NCBI RefSeq assembly: GCF_006864365.1
Contig: NZ_QHLJ01000004.1
Coordinates: 1-64,000, forward strand
Length of the DNA: 64,000 nt
From: Campylobacter sp. MIT 99-7217
GTDB lineage: Bacteria > Campylobacterota > Campylobacteria > Campylobacterales > Campylobacteraceae
Direction: 5' to 3'
Numbering within the stretch: position 1 is the stretch's first letter; every line of letters starts with the position of its first letter. The translations under genes were made by a program, and so were the position numbers. Positions 27,465-37,455 of the stretch are shown in pieces. The notes beneath the pieces were generated by a model that ran no database searches, was not told where the DNA came from, and worked only from the letters and a program-made list of their open reading frames with translations.

Positions 27465-28946
27465 ATGATTTTTTATATTTTGACGATTTTATTTTTTACT
27501 TATGTGGCTATCATCACTTTAAGAATGCTTCTTGAAAATAGATCCCCAAATTCTATCCTTGCTTGGTTCATGGTCTTGGTCTTTTTGCCTTATGTTGGGG
27601 CTTTTTTGTATATTTTCTTTGGTATAGACTGGAAAAAATCAAAAGAAAAAATTTCAGCCAAGCTCCCTGAAGACATACTTAAAAAATTCCTCTCATCTCA
27701 CTTAGAAGATGAAAATACAATCCTTAAAAAAATGAAAGATCATAAACTTAACACCTCTTTAATGAATCTTGCTCTAAATACTGCTTATACACCTATCACA
27801 ACACAAAATGAGGTTGAAATTTTTTATGAGGGCAAAATGCTTTTTGACCGCTTGCTAGAGGATTTAAGACAAGCAAAAACAAGCATTCACATGCAATACT
27901 ATATCTTTAGAAGTGATACTTTGGGCAAAAGGATAAAAGAAGTGCTTATACAAAAGGCTAAGGAAGGTGTTGATATAAGGCTCATTTTTGATGGACTTGG
28001 AAGCCTTTTTGGTATAAGTGCTTTTTACAAAAGAGACTTGAAAAAACATGGGATCAAATTTCTTTATTTTCATGATCCTTTTTTCATACTTTGGACTCGC
28101 TTTATTAATTACAGAAATCACAGGAAAATCGTTGTAATCGACGGAAATATCGCTTATACAGGTGGTATGAATGTAGGACAAGAATACATAGACGGAGGCA
28201 AAGAATTTAGCTCTTGGAAAGATACTCACTTAAGACTTGTAGGTCAAGCTTGTCATCTTTTGCAAAATATTTTTATTTGCGACTGGCACAATAGCGGAGG
28301 AGAAGATCTTAATGAATTTTTTGAAAATATAGAAAAACTAGGCGATAAGCTTTTAAACTACGAGAGCAAGCTTTTTCCTCAAATTCATGTAAAAAACTAC
28401 CTTCCTATGCAAATCATCACTTCAGGACCTGATTCTAAATGGGGAAATATCCAAAGAATGTATTCAAAAATGATTAATCTTGCCAAAAAAAATATCTATA
28501 TCCAAACGCCTTATTTTGTCCCTGATGAAAGTTTTTTACAAGCCTTAGAAAATGCGGCATTAAGTGGGGTAAAAACACATTTGATGATAGCTGGAATTCC
28601 TGATCACAAGCTTTCTTGGTGGGTAGCTCAAACTTATTTTGAAAACTTGCTCAATGCTGGAGTTAAAATTTATCTTTATGAAAAAGGTTTTTTACATAGC
28701 AAGTCTTGTTGTATCGACACAGAAGTTGTTTGTGTAGGCTCTTGTAACATAGACATAAGAAGTTTTTATCTACTTTATGAGATCAATGCCGTTTTTTACG
28801 ATAAAAAAGTGGCTCAAAACTTTGAAGAAAATTTCAATGAAAACGCTAAATACTCACGCCTCATTACCCTGCAAGAATACCAAAAGCAAAATATTCTTAT
28901 CCGTTTGAGAAATTCTATTTGCAGGCTTTTTGCTCCTATGCTTTAA
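27465..28946 (+). CDS. cls: cardiolipin synthase (phospholipase D superfamily)
   Basis: The 493-residue membrane enzyme condenses phosphatidylglycerol into cardiolipin. Two N-terminal transmembrane segments (about 2-20 and 32-54) precede two phospholipase D catalytic motifs: HRKIVVID (His219, Lys221, Asp226) and HSKSCCID (His411, Lys413, Asp418). The length and topology match bacterial Cls rather than secreted PLD. It begins about 70 bases after the tRNA cluster and may be read from the same transcript. Confidence 0.92.
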   Translation: MIFYILTILFFTYVAIITLRMLLENRSPNSILAWFMVLVFLPYVGAFLYIFFGIDWKKSKEKISAKLPEDILKKFLSSHLEDENTILKKMKDHKLNTSLMNLALNTAYTPITTQNEVEIFYEGKMLFDRLLEDLRQAKTSIHMQYYIFRSDTLGKRIKEVLIQKAKEGVDIRLIFDGLGSLFGISAFYKRDLKKHGIKFLYFHDPFFILWTRFINYRNHRKIVVIDGNIAYTGGMNVGQEYIDGGKEFSSWKDTHLRLVGQACHLLQNIFICDWHNSGGEDLNEFFENIEKLGDKLLNYESKLFPQIHVKNYLPMQIITSGPDSKWGNIQRMYSKMINLAKKNIYIQTPYFVPDESFLQALENAALSGVKTHLMIAGIPDHKLSWWVAQTYFENLLNAGVKIYLYEKGFLHSKSCCIDTEVVCVGSCNIDIRSFYLLYEINAVFYDKKVAQNFEENFNENAKYSRLITLQEYQKQNILIRLRNSICRLFAPML

Positions 28947-28969
28947 ACAAAAAAGATTTATTTTTAAAA

Positions 28970-28984
28970 TAATAAAAATTATCA
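28970..28984. promoter_or_regulatory. probable Fur box upstream of dba-dsbI
   Basis: The 15 bases TAATAAAAATTATCA match the 7-1-7 Fur consensus TGATAATNATTATCA at 12 of 14 defined positions. It lies about 80 bases before the dba start. In C. jejuni the dba-dsbI operon is iron-regulated through Fur, which agrees with this placement. No footprint data are available here. Confidence 0.6.
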
Positions 28985-29062
28985 TTAAATTATGTAAAAT
29001 TTAAGCTTTCTTAAAATTTAAATTTATTAAAATTAGCTCCTAATTTTAATAAAGGAGAAAGA

Positions 29063-29230
29063 ATGGAATTCTTGGAACTTCTAATGGTTTTAATCGCAAT
29101 GATTTTAATCATTAAAAAGCCAGAAAAAGAAAAATTGGCTTTTACTCTTGTTATTGCCTCTTGGGCGATCATGATCTTCCTCTATGTAGGACACAAATCC
29201 GGTGCGTTTTTAACGACCATAAATCCATAA
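29063..29230 (+). CDS. dba: Dba, small DsbI-accessory membrane protein
   Basis: A 55-residue protein with two hydrophobic segments (about 4-17 and 26-41) separated by KKPEKEK, preceded by AAGGAGAAAGA. It ends nine bases before dsbI. In C. jejuni the equivalent dba is needed for DsbI function, and dsbI translation is coupled to it. Size, topology and position all fit. The gene is short enough to be missed by length-limited gene finding. Confidence 0.85.
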   Translation: MEFLELLMVLIAMILIIKKPEKEKLAFTLVIASWAIMIFLYVGHKSGAFLTTINP

Positions 29231-29239
29231 GGAGATAAG

Positions 29240-30763
29240 ATGAACAACGAAATTACAAAAGCGAAAAATTTTTATTTTCTTATGTGTTTAGCAGGCTTTA
29301 TACTTATACTTTTGCCTGTTGGGATTGCAAATATTATCTTTGGTTACATGATGGGAGATAGCCCTTGCACCCTATGTTGGGGACAAAGAGAGGCGATGAT
29401 TTTCATAGGTGTCATGGCACTTTTCATTTTCCGTTATGGTTTAAAGCCTCAGTATTTGGCAAGTTTGCTCGTAATGACAGCCTTTGGACTTTATCAGTCT
29501 TTTGCACAATATGGAAACCACGCTCACAGAGACCTAGATCAAGGCTTTAGCTTACAAGTTTTTGGTATCCATACTTATTTTTGGGCGGAAGTAGTTTTCT
29601 TTGCTGTTGTTTTGCTACTTGGTGTTATGTTTTTCCTTGCACCTAAATTTAGTGTTTTTGAAAAAGAAATGAACGGAGAAAAGGTAAGACAATTTGGTAA
29701 ATTTAGCTTTGCTGCCTTTGTTATCTCAGCTTTAATCGTTGCTTCAAATGTTTTTCAAGCCTTCGTAAGTACCGGTGTACCTCCATTTGTAGGGCAAGGT
29801 GATCCGGTTCGTTTTTCTCTTAATCCAAAATATATTATTTGGAGTACAGATGGTTGGAAAAGCACATGGACAAGCTTTTCTTTCTTAGGCAAAAGAGATG
29901 TGAAAGCCCCTGATTATGCTTTTGCACCAGCAAGTCAAAAACTTGGAGTTAGTTTTGACAATGATTCAAACAATTCTCCTTTAGCCATTACTCAGGAAGT
30001 AAAAATCATCGATCAAAAAACAATAGAAATCGACAAACCTTTAAACACTCTAAATTTCATTAATGGAGAATTTGTAACCAGCTCAAAATGGAATGTGTAT
30101 TTTATGGATCAAGATTTCCAACTTAAAGATGAATTTGAAATCGATCCTTACTTCTCAGCAACCATTGATCCTATCGTTGGTATAGTGCCTTTCATGCAAG
30201 ATAAATATATTTTAATTGGTTCAAATAAAACCTTGCTTAGATTTGGCAAAAATCCTAACGCCGATGAAGCTTTACAATACGCTGATTTCATCAAGGGTGC
30301 TGATAAATTTGAAGGACAAGGACAAGGCTTAGGAAGGGCAAGACTTGACACCGTTCGTGCAAAATACAACCACATTGCAAGCATGAGTAATGATGAAAAA
30401 TATTTTTACACAGCCACAGTGCCAAACAACAAAGATAGCAAAAGCTTCGTGATCTCTAAATTCTCTTTTGATGATAGGGTGCTTTCAGGAGAATTTACTC
30501 CAAAAGCTGATACGCTTAAAGAGGGTAGAAGTCTTGGAGAACTTTATGTAACAGCTATGCAACTTAAGGATAAAAGCCTTTATGCTTTGAGTAAAAATCA
30601 CAATGTTATCGTTTTAATCGATCCTTATGAAGAAAAAGTGGTTGATACCATAGCTTATCCGGCTGAAATCACAAATGCAAGAGCCTTACATATAGATGAT
30701 GAGGGCAAACTTCATATCCTTTCATATCAAGATGGAAAGAACATATACTTTACCTTGCAATAA
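29240..30763 (+). CDS. dsbI: DsbI, inner-membrane thiol-disulfide oxidoreductase
   Basis: The 507-residue protein has an N-terminal DsbB-like membrane part with about five transmembrane segments and the redox pair Cys43-Thr-Leu-Cys46 in SPCTLCWGQRE. A periplasmic C-terminal half (about 190-507) looks like a beta-propeller. This two-part design is specific to Campylobacter and Helicobacter DsbI. AAGGAG precedes the ATG. The reading frame is complete here, whereas dsbI is broken in some C. jejuni strains. DsbI is thought to reoxidise a periplasmic Dsb partner, possibly for arylsulfotransferase-type substrates. Confidence 0.9.
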   Translation: MNNEITKAKNFYFLMCLAGFILILLPVGIANIIFGYMMGDSPCTLCWGQREAMIFIGVMALFIFRYGLKPQYLASLLVMTAFGLYQSFAQYGNHAHRDLDQGFSLQVFGIHTYFWAEVVFFAVVLLLGVMFFLAPKFSVFEKEMNGEKVRQFGKFSFAAFVISALIVASNVFQAFVSTGVPPFVGQGDPVRFSLNPKYIIWSTDGWKSTWTSFSFLGKRDVKAPDYAFAPASQKLGVSFDNDSNNSPLAITQEVKIIDQKTIEIDKPLNTLNFINGEFVTSSKWNVYFMDQDFQLKDEFEIDPYFSATIDPIVGIVPFMQDKYILIGSNKTLLRFGKNPNADEALQYADFIKGADKFEGQGQGLGRARLDTVRAKYNHIASMSNDEKYFYTATVPNNKDSKSFVISKFSFDDRVLSGEFTPKADTLKEGRSLGELYVTAMQLKDKSLYALSKNHNVIVLIDPYEEKVVDTIAYPAEITNARALHIDDEGKLHILSYQDGKNIYFTLQ

Positions 30764-30766
30764 CTC

Positions 30767-30800
30767 GTGTGAGCTTTAAGGCTCACACTTTCAAAATTCA
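30767..30800 (+). terminator. rho-independent terminator after dsbI
   Basis: The perfect 8-bp stem GTGTGAGC / GCTCACAC (30767-30774 with 30781-30788) has a TTTAAG loop and lies four bases after the dsbI stop. A T-rich stretch follows, though the first run of T is only three bases. Confidence 0.8.
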
Positions 30801-30865
30801 TTTTTTTTAAAGCTTAAATTTGATAGAATTTGAGCCTTTTATAAATCAAAATTTAAGGACAGATC

Positions 30866-31084
30866 TTGGCAAAAGATGATGTGATAGAAATTGATGGCAA
30901 TGTCGTTGAGGCTTTACCTAATGCGAATTTTAAGGTCGAGCTTGATAATAAACATGTGATACTTTGTCATATCGCAGGAAAAATGCGTATGCATTATATC
31001 CGTATCATGCCAGGGGATCGTGTCAAGGTTGAGCTTACTCCTTATAGTCTTGATAAGGGGCGTATCACTTTTAGATATAAGTGA
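30866..31084 (+). CDS. infA: translation initiation factor IF-1
   Basis: The 72-residue S1-fold protein has the typical blocks [30 protein letters not shown] and [19 protein letters not shown]. The start codon is TTG at 30866, preceded by AAGGAC; the usual IF-1 N-terminus (MAKDDVIE) fixes this start. A 247-base gap separates it from rpmJ, so the ribosomal genes downstream likely have their own promoter. Confidence 0.96.
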   Translation: MAKDDVIEIDGNVVEALPNANFKVELDNKHVILCHIAGKMRMHYIRIMPGDRVKVELTPYSLDKGRITFRYK

Positions 31085-31331
31085 GAAAATTTAAATCTTA
31101 CTCATCTTGAGAATAAAAATTTTTACAATCAAATTTTATAGGCTCTTATTTTAAAAATTTATAAATTTTTAAAGCTATTTTTGATAAAATTAAGCTTTTT
31201 GCAACAAACAAAAACTATGCGAAGAAGTATTTTCAAAATTTACCACTTGTTTTGAAAATAGTTGGTTCAACTCAAAAACCTAAAATGCAGTTGTTGCAAA
31301 ATGAAGTGGAATTCATTTTTAGGAGAAGGGC
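31085..31331 (+). promoter_or_regulatory. leader of the rpmJ-rplQ operon
   Basis: This AT-rich 247-base gap has no open frame of note. GATAAAAT near 31178-31186 is a candidate -10 element, followed by a long leader to the AGGAGAAGGGC site of rpmJ. Repeated AAAATTT stretches could form weak hairpins. No riboswitch or ribosomal-protein binding site was recognised. Confidence 0.35.
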
Positions 31332-31445
31332 ATGAAAGTTAGACCATCTGTAAAAAAGATGTGCGACAAGTGCAAAATAGTTCGCCGTAAAGGTGTAGTT
31401 CGCGTTATTTGCGAAAATCCAAAACACAAACAAAGACAAGGATAA
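31332..31445 (+). CDS. rpmJ: 50S ribosomal protein L36
   Basis: The 37-residue protein starts [15 protein letters not shown] and ends in NPKHKQRQG. It keeps the zinc ligands of the C+ type (Cys11, Cys14, Cys27, His32). AGGAGAAGGGC precedes the ATG. The gene stops two bases before rpsM and is too short for many gene finders. Confidence 0.97.
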   Translation: MKVRPSVKKMCDKCKIVRRKGVVRVICENPKHKQRQG

Positions 31446-31447
31446 AC

Positions 31448-31813
31448 ATGGCTCGTATCGCAGGTGTTGATTTACCAAAGAAAAAAAGGATAGAGTACGG
31501 ACTTACCTATATATATGGTATAGGGCTTTTTAGTGCAAGAAAGATCCTAGATAAGACAGGGATTTCTTATGATAAAAGAGTTCACGAGTTAAGCGAAGAT
31601 GAAGCAGCAGCGATCCGTAAGGAAATTCAAGAACACTATATGGTTGAGGGTGATCTTAGAAAACAAGTTGCTATGGATATTAAGGCTCTTATGGATTTAG
31701 GAAGTTTTAGAGGCTTAAGACACAGAAAAGGTTTGCCTGTTCGCGGACAAAAAACAAAAACGAACGCAAGAACTCGCAAGGGCAAAAGAAAAACAGTCGG
31801 TGCGAAATCATAA
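31448..31813 (+). CDS. rpsM: 30S ribosomal protein S13
   Basis: The real start is the ATG at 31448 ([13 protein letters not shown]), two bases after rpmJ; a longer open frame from 31409 runs through the end of rpmJ and is not coding. It gives 121 residues with GLTYIYGIG and the basic tail [14 protein letters not shown], standard for S13. Confidence 0.97.
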   Translation: MARIAGVDLPKKKRIEYGLTYIYGIGLFSARKILDKTGISYDKRVHELSEDEAAAIRKEIQEHYMVEGDLRKQVAMDIKALMDLGSFRGLRHRKGLPVRGQKTKTNARTRKGKRKTVGAKS

Positions 31814-31822
31814 GGATAAAAA

Positions 31823-32215
31823 ATGGCAAAAAGAAAAATAGTCAAGAAAAAAGTTGTTAAAAAAAATATAGCAAGAGGCATTGTCTATATCAGTGCTACA
31901 TTTAATAACACTATGGTAACAGTTACTGATGAAATGGGAAATGCTATTGCTTGGAGTAGTGCGGGCGGACTTGGTTTTAAGGGTTCTAAAAAATCCACTC
32001 CTTACGCAGCACAACAAGCCGTTGAAGATGCGATGAATAAGGCAAAAGAACACGGCATTAAAGAAGTAGGTATCAAGGTTCAAGGACCAGGAAGCGGTAG
32101 AGAAACAGCAGTAAAAAGCGTAGGTGCGATAGAGGGCATTAAGGTTTTATTCTTAAAAGATATTACTCCTTTGGCTCACAATGGTTGCAGACCGCCTAAA
32201 AGAAGACGCGTGTAA
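31823..32215 (+). CDS. rpsK: 30S ribosomal protein S11
   Basis: The 130-residue protein has the S11 core [20 protein letters not shown] and ends with [16 protein letters not shown] lysine-rich extension of about ten residues precedes the core. It follows rpsM by nine bases. Confidence 0.97.
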   Translation: MAKRKIVKKKVVKKNIARGIVYISATFNNTMVTVTDEMGNAIAWSSAGGLGFKGSKKSTPYAAQQAVEDAMNKAKEHGIKEVGIKVQGPGSGRETAVKSVGAIEGIKVLFLKDITPLAHNGCRPPKRRRV

Positions 32216-32231
32216 GAAAAAGGAGTAGAAC

Positions 32232-32858
32232 ATGGCAAGATATAGAGGACCTGTAGAAAAATTAGAAAGACGCTTTGGAGTAAGTCTAGCCCTTAAAGGC
32301 GAAAGAAGACTTGCTGGAAAAAGTGCCCTAGATAAACGCCCTTATGCTCCCGGACAACACGGAGCTAGAAAAGGCAAGATCAGCGAATACGGACTTCAGC
32401 TAAGAGAAAAGCAAAAAGCTAAATTTATGTATGGCGTGAGTGAAAAGCAGTTCCGCCGCCTTTTTGCTGAAGCTGCAAGAAGAGATGGCAATACCGGGGT
32501 TTTACTCATTCAACTTTTAGAGCAAAGACTTGATAATGTTGTTTATAGAATGGGTTTTGCAACCACTCGTCGCTTTGCAAGACAGCTTGTAACTCATGGG
32601 CATATCTTAGTTAATGGCAAAAGAGTGGATATCCCAAGTTACCGCGTTGAAGCTGGGGCAAAGGTTGAGGTTGTTGAAAAAAGTAAAAATAATCCACAAA
32701 TCACAAGAGCTATCGAGCTTACAGCACAAACAGGCATAGTTGCTTGGGTCGATGTGGAAAAAGACAAGAGATTTGGAATTTTCACAAGAAAGCCAGAAAG
32801 AGAAGAAGTTGTCATTCCTGTTGAGGAAAGATTTATTGTTGAGCTTTACTCTAAATAA
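32232..32858 (+). CDS. rpsD: 30S ribosomal protein S4
   Basis: The 208-residue protein starts [16 protein letters not shown] and has the S4 RNA-binding domain around [20 protein letters not shown]. It has no N-terminal zinc cysteines, so it is the C-minus form. AAAGGAG precedes the start. Confidence 0.97.
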   Translation: MARYRGPVEKLERRFGVSLALKGERRLAGKSALDKRPYAPGQHGARKGKISEYGLQLREKQKAKFMYGVSEKQFRRLFAEAARRDGNTGVLLIQLLEQRLDNVVYRMGFATTRRFARQLVTHGHILVNGKRVDIPSYRVEAGAKVEVVEKSKNNPQITRAIELTAQTGIVAWVDVEKDKRFGIFTRKPEREEVVIPVEERFIVELYSK

Positions 32859-32870
32859 TAAGGGGTGCAT

Positions 32871-33884
32871 ATGAGAACGATTACAACAAGTGCTTATACA
32901 CCTACTGAATTTAGCGTTGAAGCGATCAGCGAAACAAGCTCTAAAATCAGTGTTTGGCCATTTGAGATAGGCTATGGCATTACCCTAGCCCACCCTTTGC
33001 GTCGCTTGCTTTACACAAGTACTATAGGCTTTGCACCAACGGCTTTACATATAGATGGAGTGAGTCATGAATTTGACAGCATGCATGGAATGCTAGAAGA
33101 TGTGGCACTTTTCATCATCAATCTTAAAAAAATGCGTTTTAAACTCAAAACTGATTCAAATAAAGAAATCGTAGAGTTTTATTTCAAGGGTGCAAAAGAA
33201 ATTCATGGAAAGGATCTCAACAATGACATTGTTGAAGTGGTTAATGAAGAAAGCTATCTCACAACCATAAATGAAGATGCTGAACTTAAATTTAGTCTCA
33301 TCATCGAAAAAGGCATAGGCTATGTTCCGAGTGAAGAGATAAGAAATCTTATCCCGGATACAAAATATATAGCTTTAGATGCTTTCTTTACACCTATTCG
33401 AGAAGCTGTTTATGATATAGAAAAAGTGCTTTTTGAAGATAATCCAGACTATGAAAAAGTGGTTTTTACCATAACAACAGATGGACAAATCACACCAAAT
33501 AAAGCCTTTGAGAATGCCCTTGAAGCAATGTACAGACAGCTTTCTGTTTTTGATAAGATCACTAATGTTGGAAGCTTGGTAAAAAGCCAATCAGCAACTC
33601 ATGAAATCGAAAACATGAAGCTTTTACAAAATATCACGGATTTAAATTTAAGTGCAAGAAGCTTTAACTGTCTCGAAAAAGCAGGCATTACCTATATAGG
33701 CGAGATTGCTTTAATGAGCCTAAATGAGCTTGCAGGGCTTAAAAATTTAGGTAAAAAGTCTCTAGATGAGATAAAAAATATCATGGAAAGCATAGGCTTG
33801 CCGGTAGGTACTTCAAAGCTTAGCGACAACAAAGAAGTACTTAGAAAAAAGATTGCTGAACTTAAAGCACAAAATGAAGGATAA
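32871..33884 (+). CDS. rpoA: RNA polymerase alpha subunit
   Basis: The N-terminal dimerisation domain contains [17 protein letters not shown], and the C-terminal domain contains [16 protein letters not shown] and [13 protein letters not shown] for UP-element contact. I use the ATG at 32871, preceded by AAGGGG, giving 337 residues; a GTG two codons upstream is in frame. Confidence 0.97.
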   Translation: MRTITTSAYTPTEFSVEAISETSSKISVWPFEIGYGITLAHPLRRLLYTSTIGFAPTALHIDGVSHEFDSMHGMLEDVALFIINLKKMRFKLKTDSNKEIVEFYFKGAKEIHGKDLNNDIVEVVNEESYLTTINEDAELKFSLIIEKGIGYVPSEEIRNLIPDTKYIALDAFFTPIREAVYDIEKVLFEDNPDYEKVVFTITTDGQITPNKAFENALEAMYRQLSVFDKITNVGSLVKSQSATHEIENMKLLQNITDLNLSARSFNCLEKAGITYIGEIALMSLNELAGLKNLGKKSLDEIKNIMESIGLPVGTSKLSDNKEVLRKKIAELKAQNEG

Positions 33885-33887
33885 ACA

Positions 33888-34241
33888 ATGAGACACAAAC
33901 ACGGATACAGAAAGCTTGGCAGAACCTCATCTCACCGTGCTGCCTTGCTTAAAAATTTAAGCATAGCCTTGATTAATAGCGAAAAAATCGAAACAACTCT
34001 ACCAAAAGCAAAAGAATTAAGAGCCTATATAGAAAAGCTTATTACTCGTGCTAGAGAAGGGGATTTTAACGCTCACAGAGCTGTATTTGCGAATTTGCAA
34101 GATAAAAGCACAACAAATAAACTTGTAAACGAGATCGCTCCTAAATTTAAAGAAAGAGCTGGTGGCTATACAAGGATCATTAAAACCAGAATTCGCCGTG
34201 GCGATGCGACACAAATGGCTTACATTGAATTTGTAGCTTAA
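33888..34241 (+). CDS. rplQ: 50S ribosomal protein L17
   Basis: The 117-residue protein has the family start [21 protein letters not shown] and the C-terminal [20 protein letters not shown]. It is the last gene of the ribosomal operon, three bases after rpoA, and is followed by a strong terminator. Confidence 0.97.
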   Translation: MRHKHGYRKLGRTSSHRAALLKNLSIALINSEKIETTLPKAKELRAYIEKLITRAREGDFNAHRAVFANLQDKSTTNKLVNEIAPKFKERAGGYTRIIKTRIRRGDATQMAYIEFVA

Positions 34242-34245
34242 ATTT

Positions 34246-34275
34246 TCAAGCCTTATTTTTAAGGCTTGATTTTGA
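34246..34275 (+). terminator. rho-independent terminator after rplQ
   Basis: The perfect 9-bp stem TCAAGCCTT / AAGGCTTGA (34246-34254 with 34261-34269) has an ATTTTT loop and is followed by TTTTGATTCTTTT. It lies five bases after the rplQ stop. Confidence 0.9.
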
Positions 34276-34465
34276 TTCTTTTATCAAAGTTATAACTAAT
34301 ACTTAACTCACTTAACTAAAAGGTCCTTCTATACAAATGTAAATAACTTATTTAAAAATTTATATACAACAAGAAGTTTAAATTTAAGTAGATCTAAGTA
34401 TACAAAAAAAACTTATCGTAATTAAATTGCACTAAAACAAGTCTTAATCATTAAGTCTTATTTGA

Positions 34466-34960
34466 TCAAAAACTTACACCTACGCTAAAACGCAAAGCGT
34501 CCATTTTCTTTTCTCTCCCTATGAATTTATTTGTTGGACGCAAATATTCATACTCGATACTTGCTGAAACAGGGATAAAATTCGGACTCACTCTCAAACC
34601 AGCACTATAAGCAAGTTTATTATCATAAAATTTATCATAAGTGGAGTAGTTAAGTCCCACAAAAGGCGTTGCATAAAGGACAAATAAGTCAAAATTATAA
34701 CCAAATAAAGCTCCATACTGCCAATTTGTAAGCTTATCTTGATAGACTGAGACTTGATTATATCTTACTTGTGGAGCAAACACAAAGTCATTAACACCCA
34801 CCCAAACGCGACCATAAGCACTAAGATCTGAATGACTTTCTCCATTACTTTTTGTATTTTGAGCGCCAAAACCAAATTCGGGGCTTAGTTCAAAGCCCCC
34901 TATACGAACACCAAAAGCAAAAGAGCAAAGCAATAAAAAACATACAATAATTCTTCTCAT
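34466..34960 (-). CDS. small outer-membrane beta-barrel protein
   Basis: About 164 residues with a signal peptide ending near FAFG. It then has alternating strands rich in Tyr, Phe and Gly and a C-terminal Phe (RFSVGVSF), the usual signal for outer-membrane insertion. Size suggests an eight-stranded barrel of the OmpW/Opa-like kind. The start is either 34963 or 34960 (adjacent ATGs after AAGGA); a longer frame from 34987 is less likely. No specific function is recognised. Gene of a single-gene unit, with AT-rich flanks of about 190 bases on the rplQ side. Confidence 0.7.
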   Translation of the reverse strand: MRRIIVCFLLLCSFAFGVRIGGFELSPEFGFGAQNTKSNGESHSDLSAYGRVWVGVNDFVFAPQVRYNQVSVYQDKLTNWQYGALFGYNFDLFVLYATPFVGLNYSTYDKFYDNKLAYSAGLRVSPNFIPVSASIEYEYLRPTNKFIGREKKMDALRFSVGVSF

Positions 34961-35017
34961 CATCTTATCCTTATAAAAAATATACAAATCATAACTAAAT
35001 TTTCATAACAAGTTTTA

Positions 35018-36211
35018 TTATTCTTTAGCTTTAAATAAGAAAAATACTAAAACACCAATAAAACAACATAAACAAATGATACTTCCAAGCCAAATAGGAT
35101 TATTAGCATTTAAAGCACTCACAACAAAAGAAATCGCCCCAGCGAAACCGAATTGGATACAACCAAGAACAGCAGAAGCCACACCTGAGTGTTCTTTAAA
35201 TCTAGCCATAGCTAAAGTTGTTGTATTTGGAAGCAAAAAGCCAAGCATAGCTATGGTAAAGAAAATAGAAATTTCAAAAAGCCAAAAATTTTCAAGCAAG
35301 CCGAAAATAAAAACCAAAAGACTAAAAAGAAAGATAAAAATAAAAGCCTTTGGCAAGATCTTTTCAGGAGAAAATTTTAGGGCTAAGGGTGCGTTGATAT
35401 TAGCAAAAATAACAAATCCTAAAGCATTTACTCCAAAAAGTATGCCATAAGTTTGAGAAGAAAGGGAAAAAAACTCGATAAAAACAAAAGAAGAACCTGT
35501 AATATAAGCAAACATAGCACTCATAGCTAAAGTGGCTGAAAGCACATAAACCATAAAAGCTCTATCTTTTAAGATCAGGGCATAGTTTTTAAGAATTTGC
35601 CTATTAGAAAGTTTTTCCTTCTTAATGCTCACACTACTTTCTTTAAGAGCAAAAATAATCAACAAATACAAGGCAAGACCCAAAATAAACAAGGTCGCAA
35701 AAATACTATGCCAAGAAAAAAAATCTAAAAGAAGCGCACCAAAGGTTGGAGAAAGCATAGGGGCAACACTTGAGACAACCATCATTAAAGCAAATACTCC
35801 AGCAGCTTCTCTTACCTCAAATAAATCATTAACAATAGCTCTTGCTATCACCACACCAGCACAACCCCCAAGTGCTTCAAAAAAACGCAACAAGATGAAA
35901 ATATAAATATTATCAACCAAAAAGCAACCAAGACTTGATAAGATAAAAAGTGCTACTCCAAAATAAAGAGGTTTTTTTCTTCCAAAAATATCACTTAATG
36001 GTCCATAAATAAGCTGTCCCAAAGCAAAGGCGATGAAAAAACTTGCCAAGGAAAGCTGGGTTAAAAACTCACTTGTTTCAAAACTTTGTCTTACATGCCC
36101 CAAAGCAGGTAAATACATATCTGTTGAAAGTGGAGCAATGGAGGACATAAAGGCTAAAATAAAAATAGTCTTATACTTTGCAAAACCGCTGATTTTCGTG
36201 TGCTGTTGCAT
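35018..36211 (-). CDS. Bcr/CflA-family drug:H+ exporter (MFS)
   Basis: The 397-residue protein has 12 predicted membrane segments. TDMYLPALGHV near residue 26 is the family signature of Bcr/CflA exporters, and YGPLSDIFGRKKPL near 69 is the MFS loop 2-3 motif. Such proteins export bicyclomycin, chloramphenicol or sulfonamides in other bacteria; the substrate here is unknown. It is transcribed alone on the minus strand. Confidence 0.85.
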   Translation of the reverse strand: MQQHTKISGFAKYKTIFILAFMSSIAPLSTDMYLPALGHVRQSFETSEFLTQLSLASFFIAFALGQLIYGPLSDIFGRKKPLYFGVALFILSSLGCFLVDNIYIFILLRFFEALGGCAGVVIARAIVNDLFEVREAAGVFALMMVVSSVAPMLSPTFGALLLDFFSWHSIFATLFILGLALYLLIIFALKESSVSIKKEKLSNRQILKNYALILKDRAFMVYVLSATLAMSAMFAYITGSSFVFIEFFSLSSQTYGILFGVNALGFVIFANINAPLALKFSPEKILPKAFIFIFLFSLLVFIFGLLENFWLFEISIFFTIAMLGFLLPNTTTLAMARFKEHSGVASAVLGCIQFGFAGAISFVVSALNANNPIWLGSIICLCCFIGVLVFFLFKAKE

Positions 36212-36662
36212 TTTTTTTCCTCAAATAATAATTCAAAATTTAGAGTGTAACACAATCATATTGTAAAGTCAAGAATTTATCTTTAAATTTTCAAGGGAAA
36301 TAAATTTTTATTTATGACCTAACTAAAAAACGCACTTGAAAGATAACTTTAGGGTTGATATTCGCCCTAAAAATTTGATTATAAAGCTTTTATTCTTTAA
36401 GATTGAGTAAGATTTCAATATTTCTTACTTGTATCTAAAATTAAACTAGATTTGACCTAAGATTTATCAAGTGTTAGAATAAGTTTATATTTATTATTTT
36501 CAAACAAGAAGCAAAAGACAAATAAAACTTATAAAAAATTTAATAAAATTAAGCTTTTGAAAGCAAACTTTTTAAAAATAAATTTAATATTTTTTTAAAT
36601 TTATTACTTTATTTTAAAGCAAATCAAGATAAAATTATAAGCAAAAATAAAAGGACAAGAAC
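36212..36662. other. 451-base intergenic region between divergent genes
   Basis: No open frame of note is found on either strand. It is very AT-rich, with scattered TAAAAT-like elements. GATAAAATTATAAG at about 36630-36643 is a plausible -10 region for the Nfu gene at 36663, whose AAGGAC site lies a few bases before its ATG. No inverted repeat long enough for a terminator and no recognised RNA was seen. Confidence 0.4.
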
Positions 36663-36935
36663 ATGTTACCTTTTAGCGACGAAGAGCTTATAGAACCTGC
36701 AAAAGCTAGTTTAGAAAAGAATTTGCCCATGCTTGAGCAAGATGGCGGTGGATATGAGTTTTTAGGGATTAAAAAAGGTGTTGTTTATATACATTTAATC
36801 GGTGCTTGCAAGGGTTGTGCAGCAAGTGGAACAACACTAAAATATGGACTTGAAAGACAACTTAAGGTTGATATTCACCCTGATATTTCTTTGGTTAATT
36901 TAAACGGCGGATATGATGAGTTCTCGAGATTATAA
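36663..36935 (+). CDS. Nfu-type iron-sulfur cluster carrier
   Basis: The 90-residue single NifU C-terminal domain has Cys49-x2-Cys52 in GACKGCAASGTTLKYG, which binds a bridging 4Fe-4S cluster between two monomers. LEQDGGGYEFLGI precedes it. It probably delivers clusters made by the IscS/NifU scaffold elsewhere in the genome. It overlaps the next gene by 23 bases and opens the long plus-strand run that ends near 46,730. Confidence 0.9.
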   Translation: MLPFSDEELIEPAKASLEKNLPMLEQDGGGYEFLGIKKGVVYIHLIGACKGCAASGTTLKYGLERQLKVDIHPDISLVNLNGGYDEFSRL

Positions 36936-37455
36936 AAAAATAGCACTTGAGCATTTTTATAACAAAGATTTTAAAAATGCAAAATTATTTTTCAATCTCG
37001 CTTATCAAAAAAGAAAAAATAAAAAGCTCCTCAATCTCATAGCCCTTTGTGATTTTGCTCTTTCATCAAGTAAAGAAGCCTTTGTGTTGCTTGATTTTTA
37101 CCTCAAACATTATTATCACCCTAAAATAGACAAGGATTTTGAACAAATTTTAGCCCTACATGAAGCAAAAAGAAATTTCCAAGATCTTACACATGAAGAT
37201 GAGAGTTCTACCTTAAGCTATGAAGATTTTTTGCAAAGTGAAAAAAAGATCGGCTTTAAAAAAAGCTTTGAAAATGTGATCTTTGCAAATAAACTTGTTA
37301 TCAATGATAAGGAAGATTTTTTGGATTTTTTAGAAAAGCTTTTGGATTATGGATATAAAGAAACTACACTCAATTATATCGAGCTTACTTCTTTTCATTT
37401 TTACGGCAATGAAAGATTTGAAAAGCTTGCTAAAAAACTTAAGGAAGAAAAATGA
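36913..37455 (+). CDS. conserved protein of unknown function (helical, TPR-like)
   Basis: The 180-residue soluble, all-helical protein has repeated amphipathic helices ([18 protein letters not shown] is TPR-like). No signal peptide or membrane segment is seen. It overlaps the Nfu gene by 23 bases and murE by four bases (ATGA). From memory it corresponds to C. jejuni Cj1640, of unknown role. An ATG three bases downstream is an alternative start. Confidence 0.65.
   Translation: MMSSRDYKKIALEHFYNKDFKNAKLFFNLAYQKRKNKKLLNLIALCDFALSSSKEAFVLLDFYLKHYYHPKIDKDFEQILALHEAKRNFQDLTHEDESSTLSYEDFLQSEKKIGFKKSFENVIFANKLVINDKEDFLDFLEKLLDYGYKETTLNYIELTSFHFYGNERFEKLAKKLKEEK

Noticed and set aside
31409-31447. 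Extended N-terminus of rpsM
   Set aside because: The extra codons overlap rpmJ in another frame; S13 starts MARIAG at 31448.
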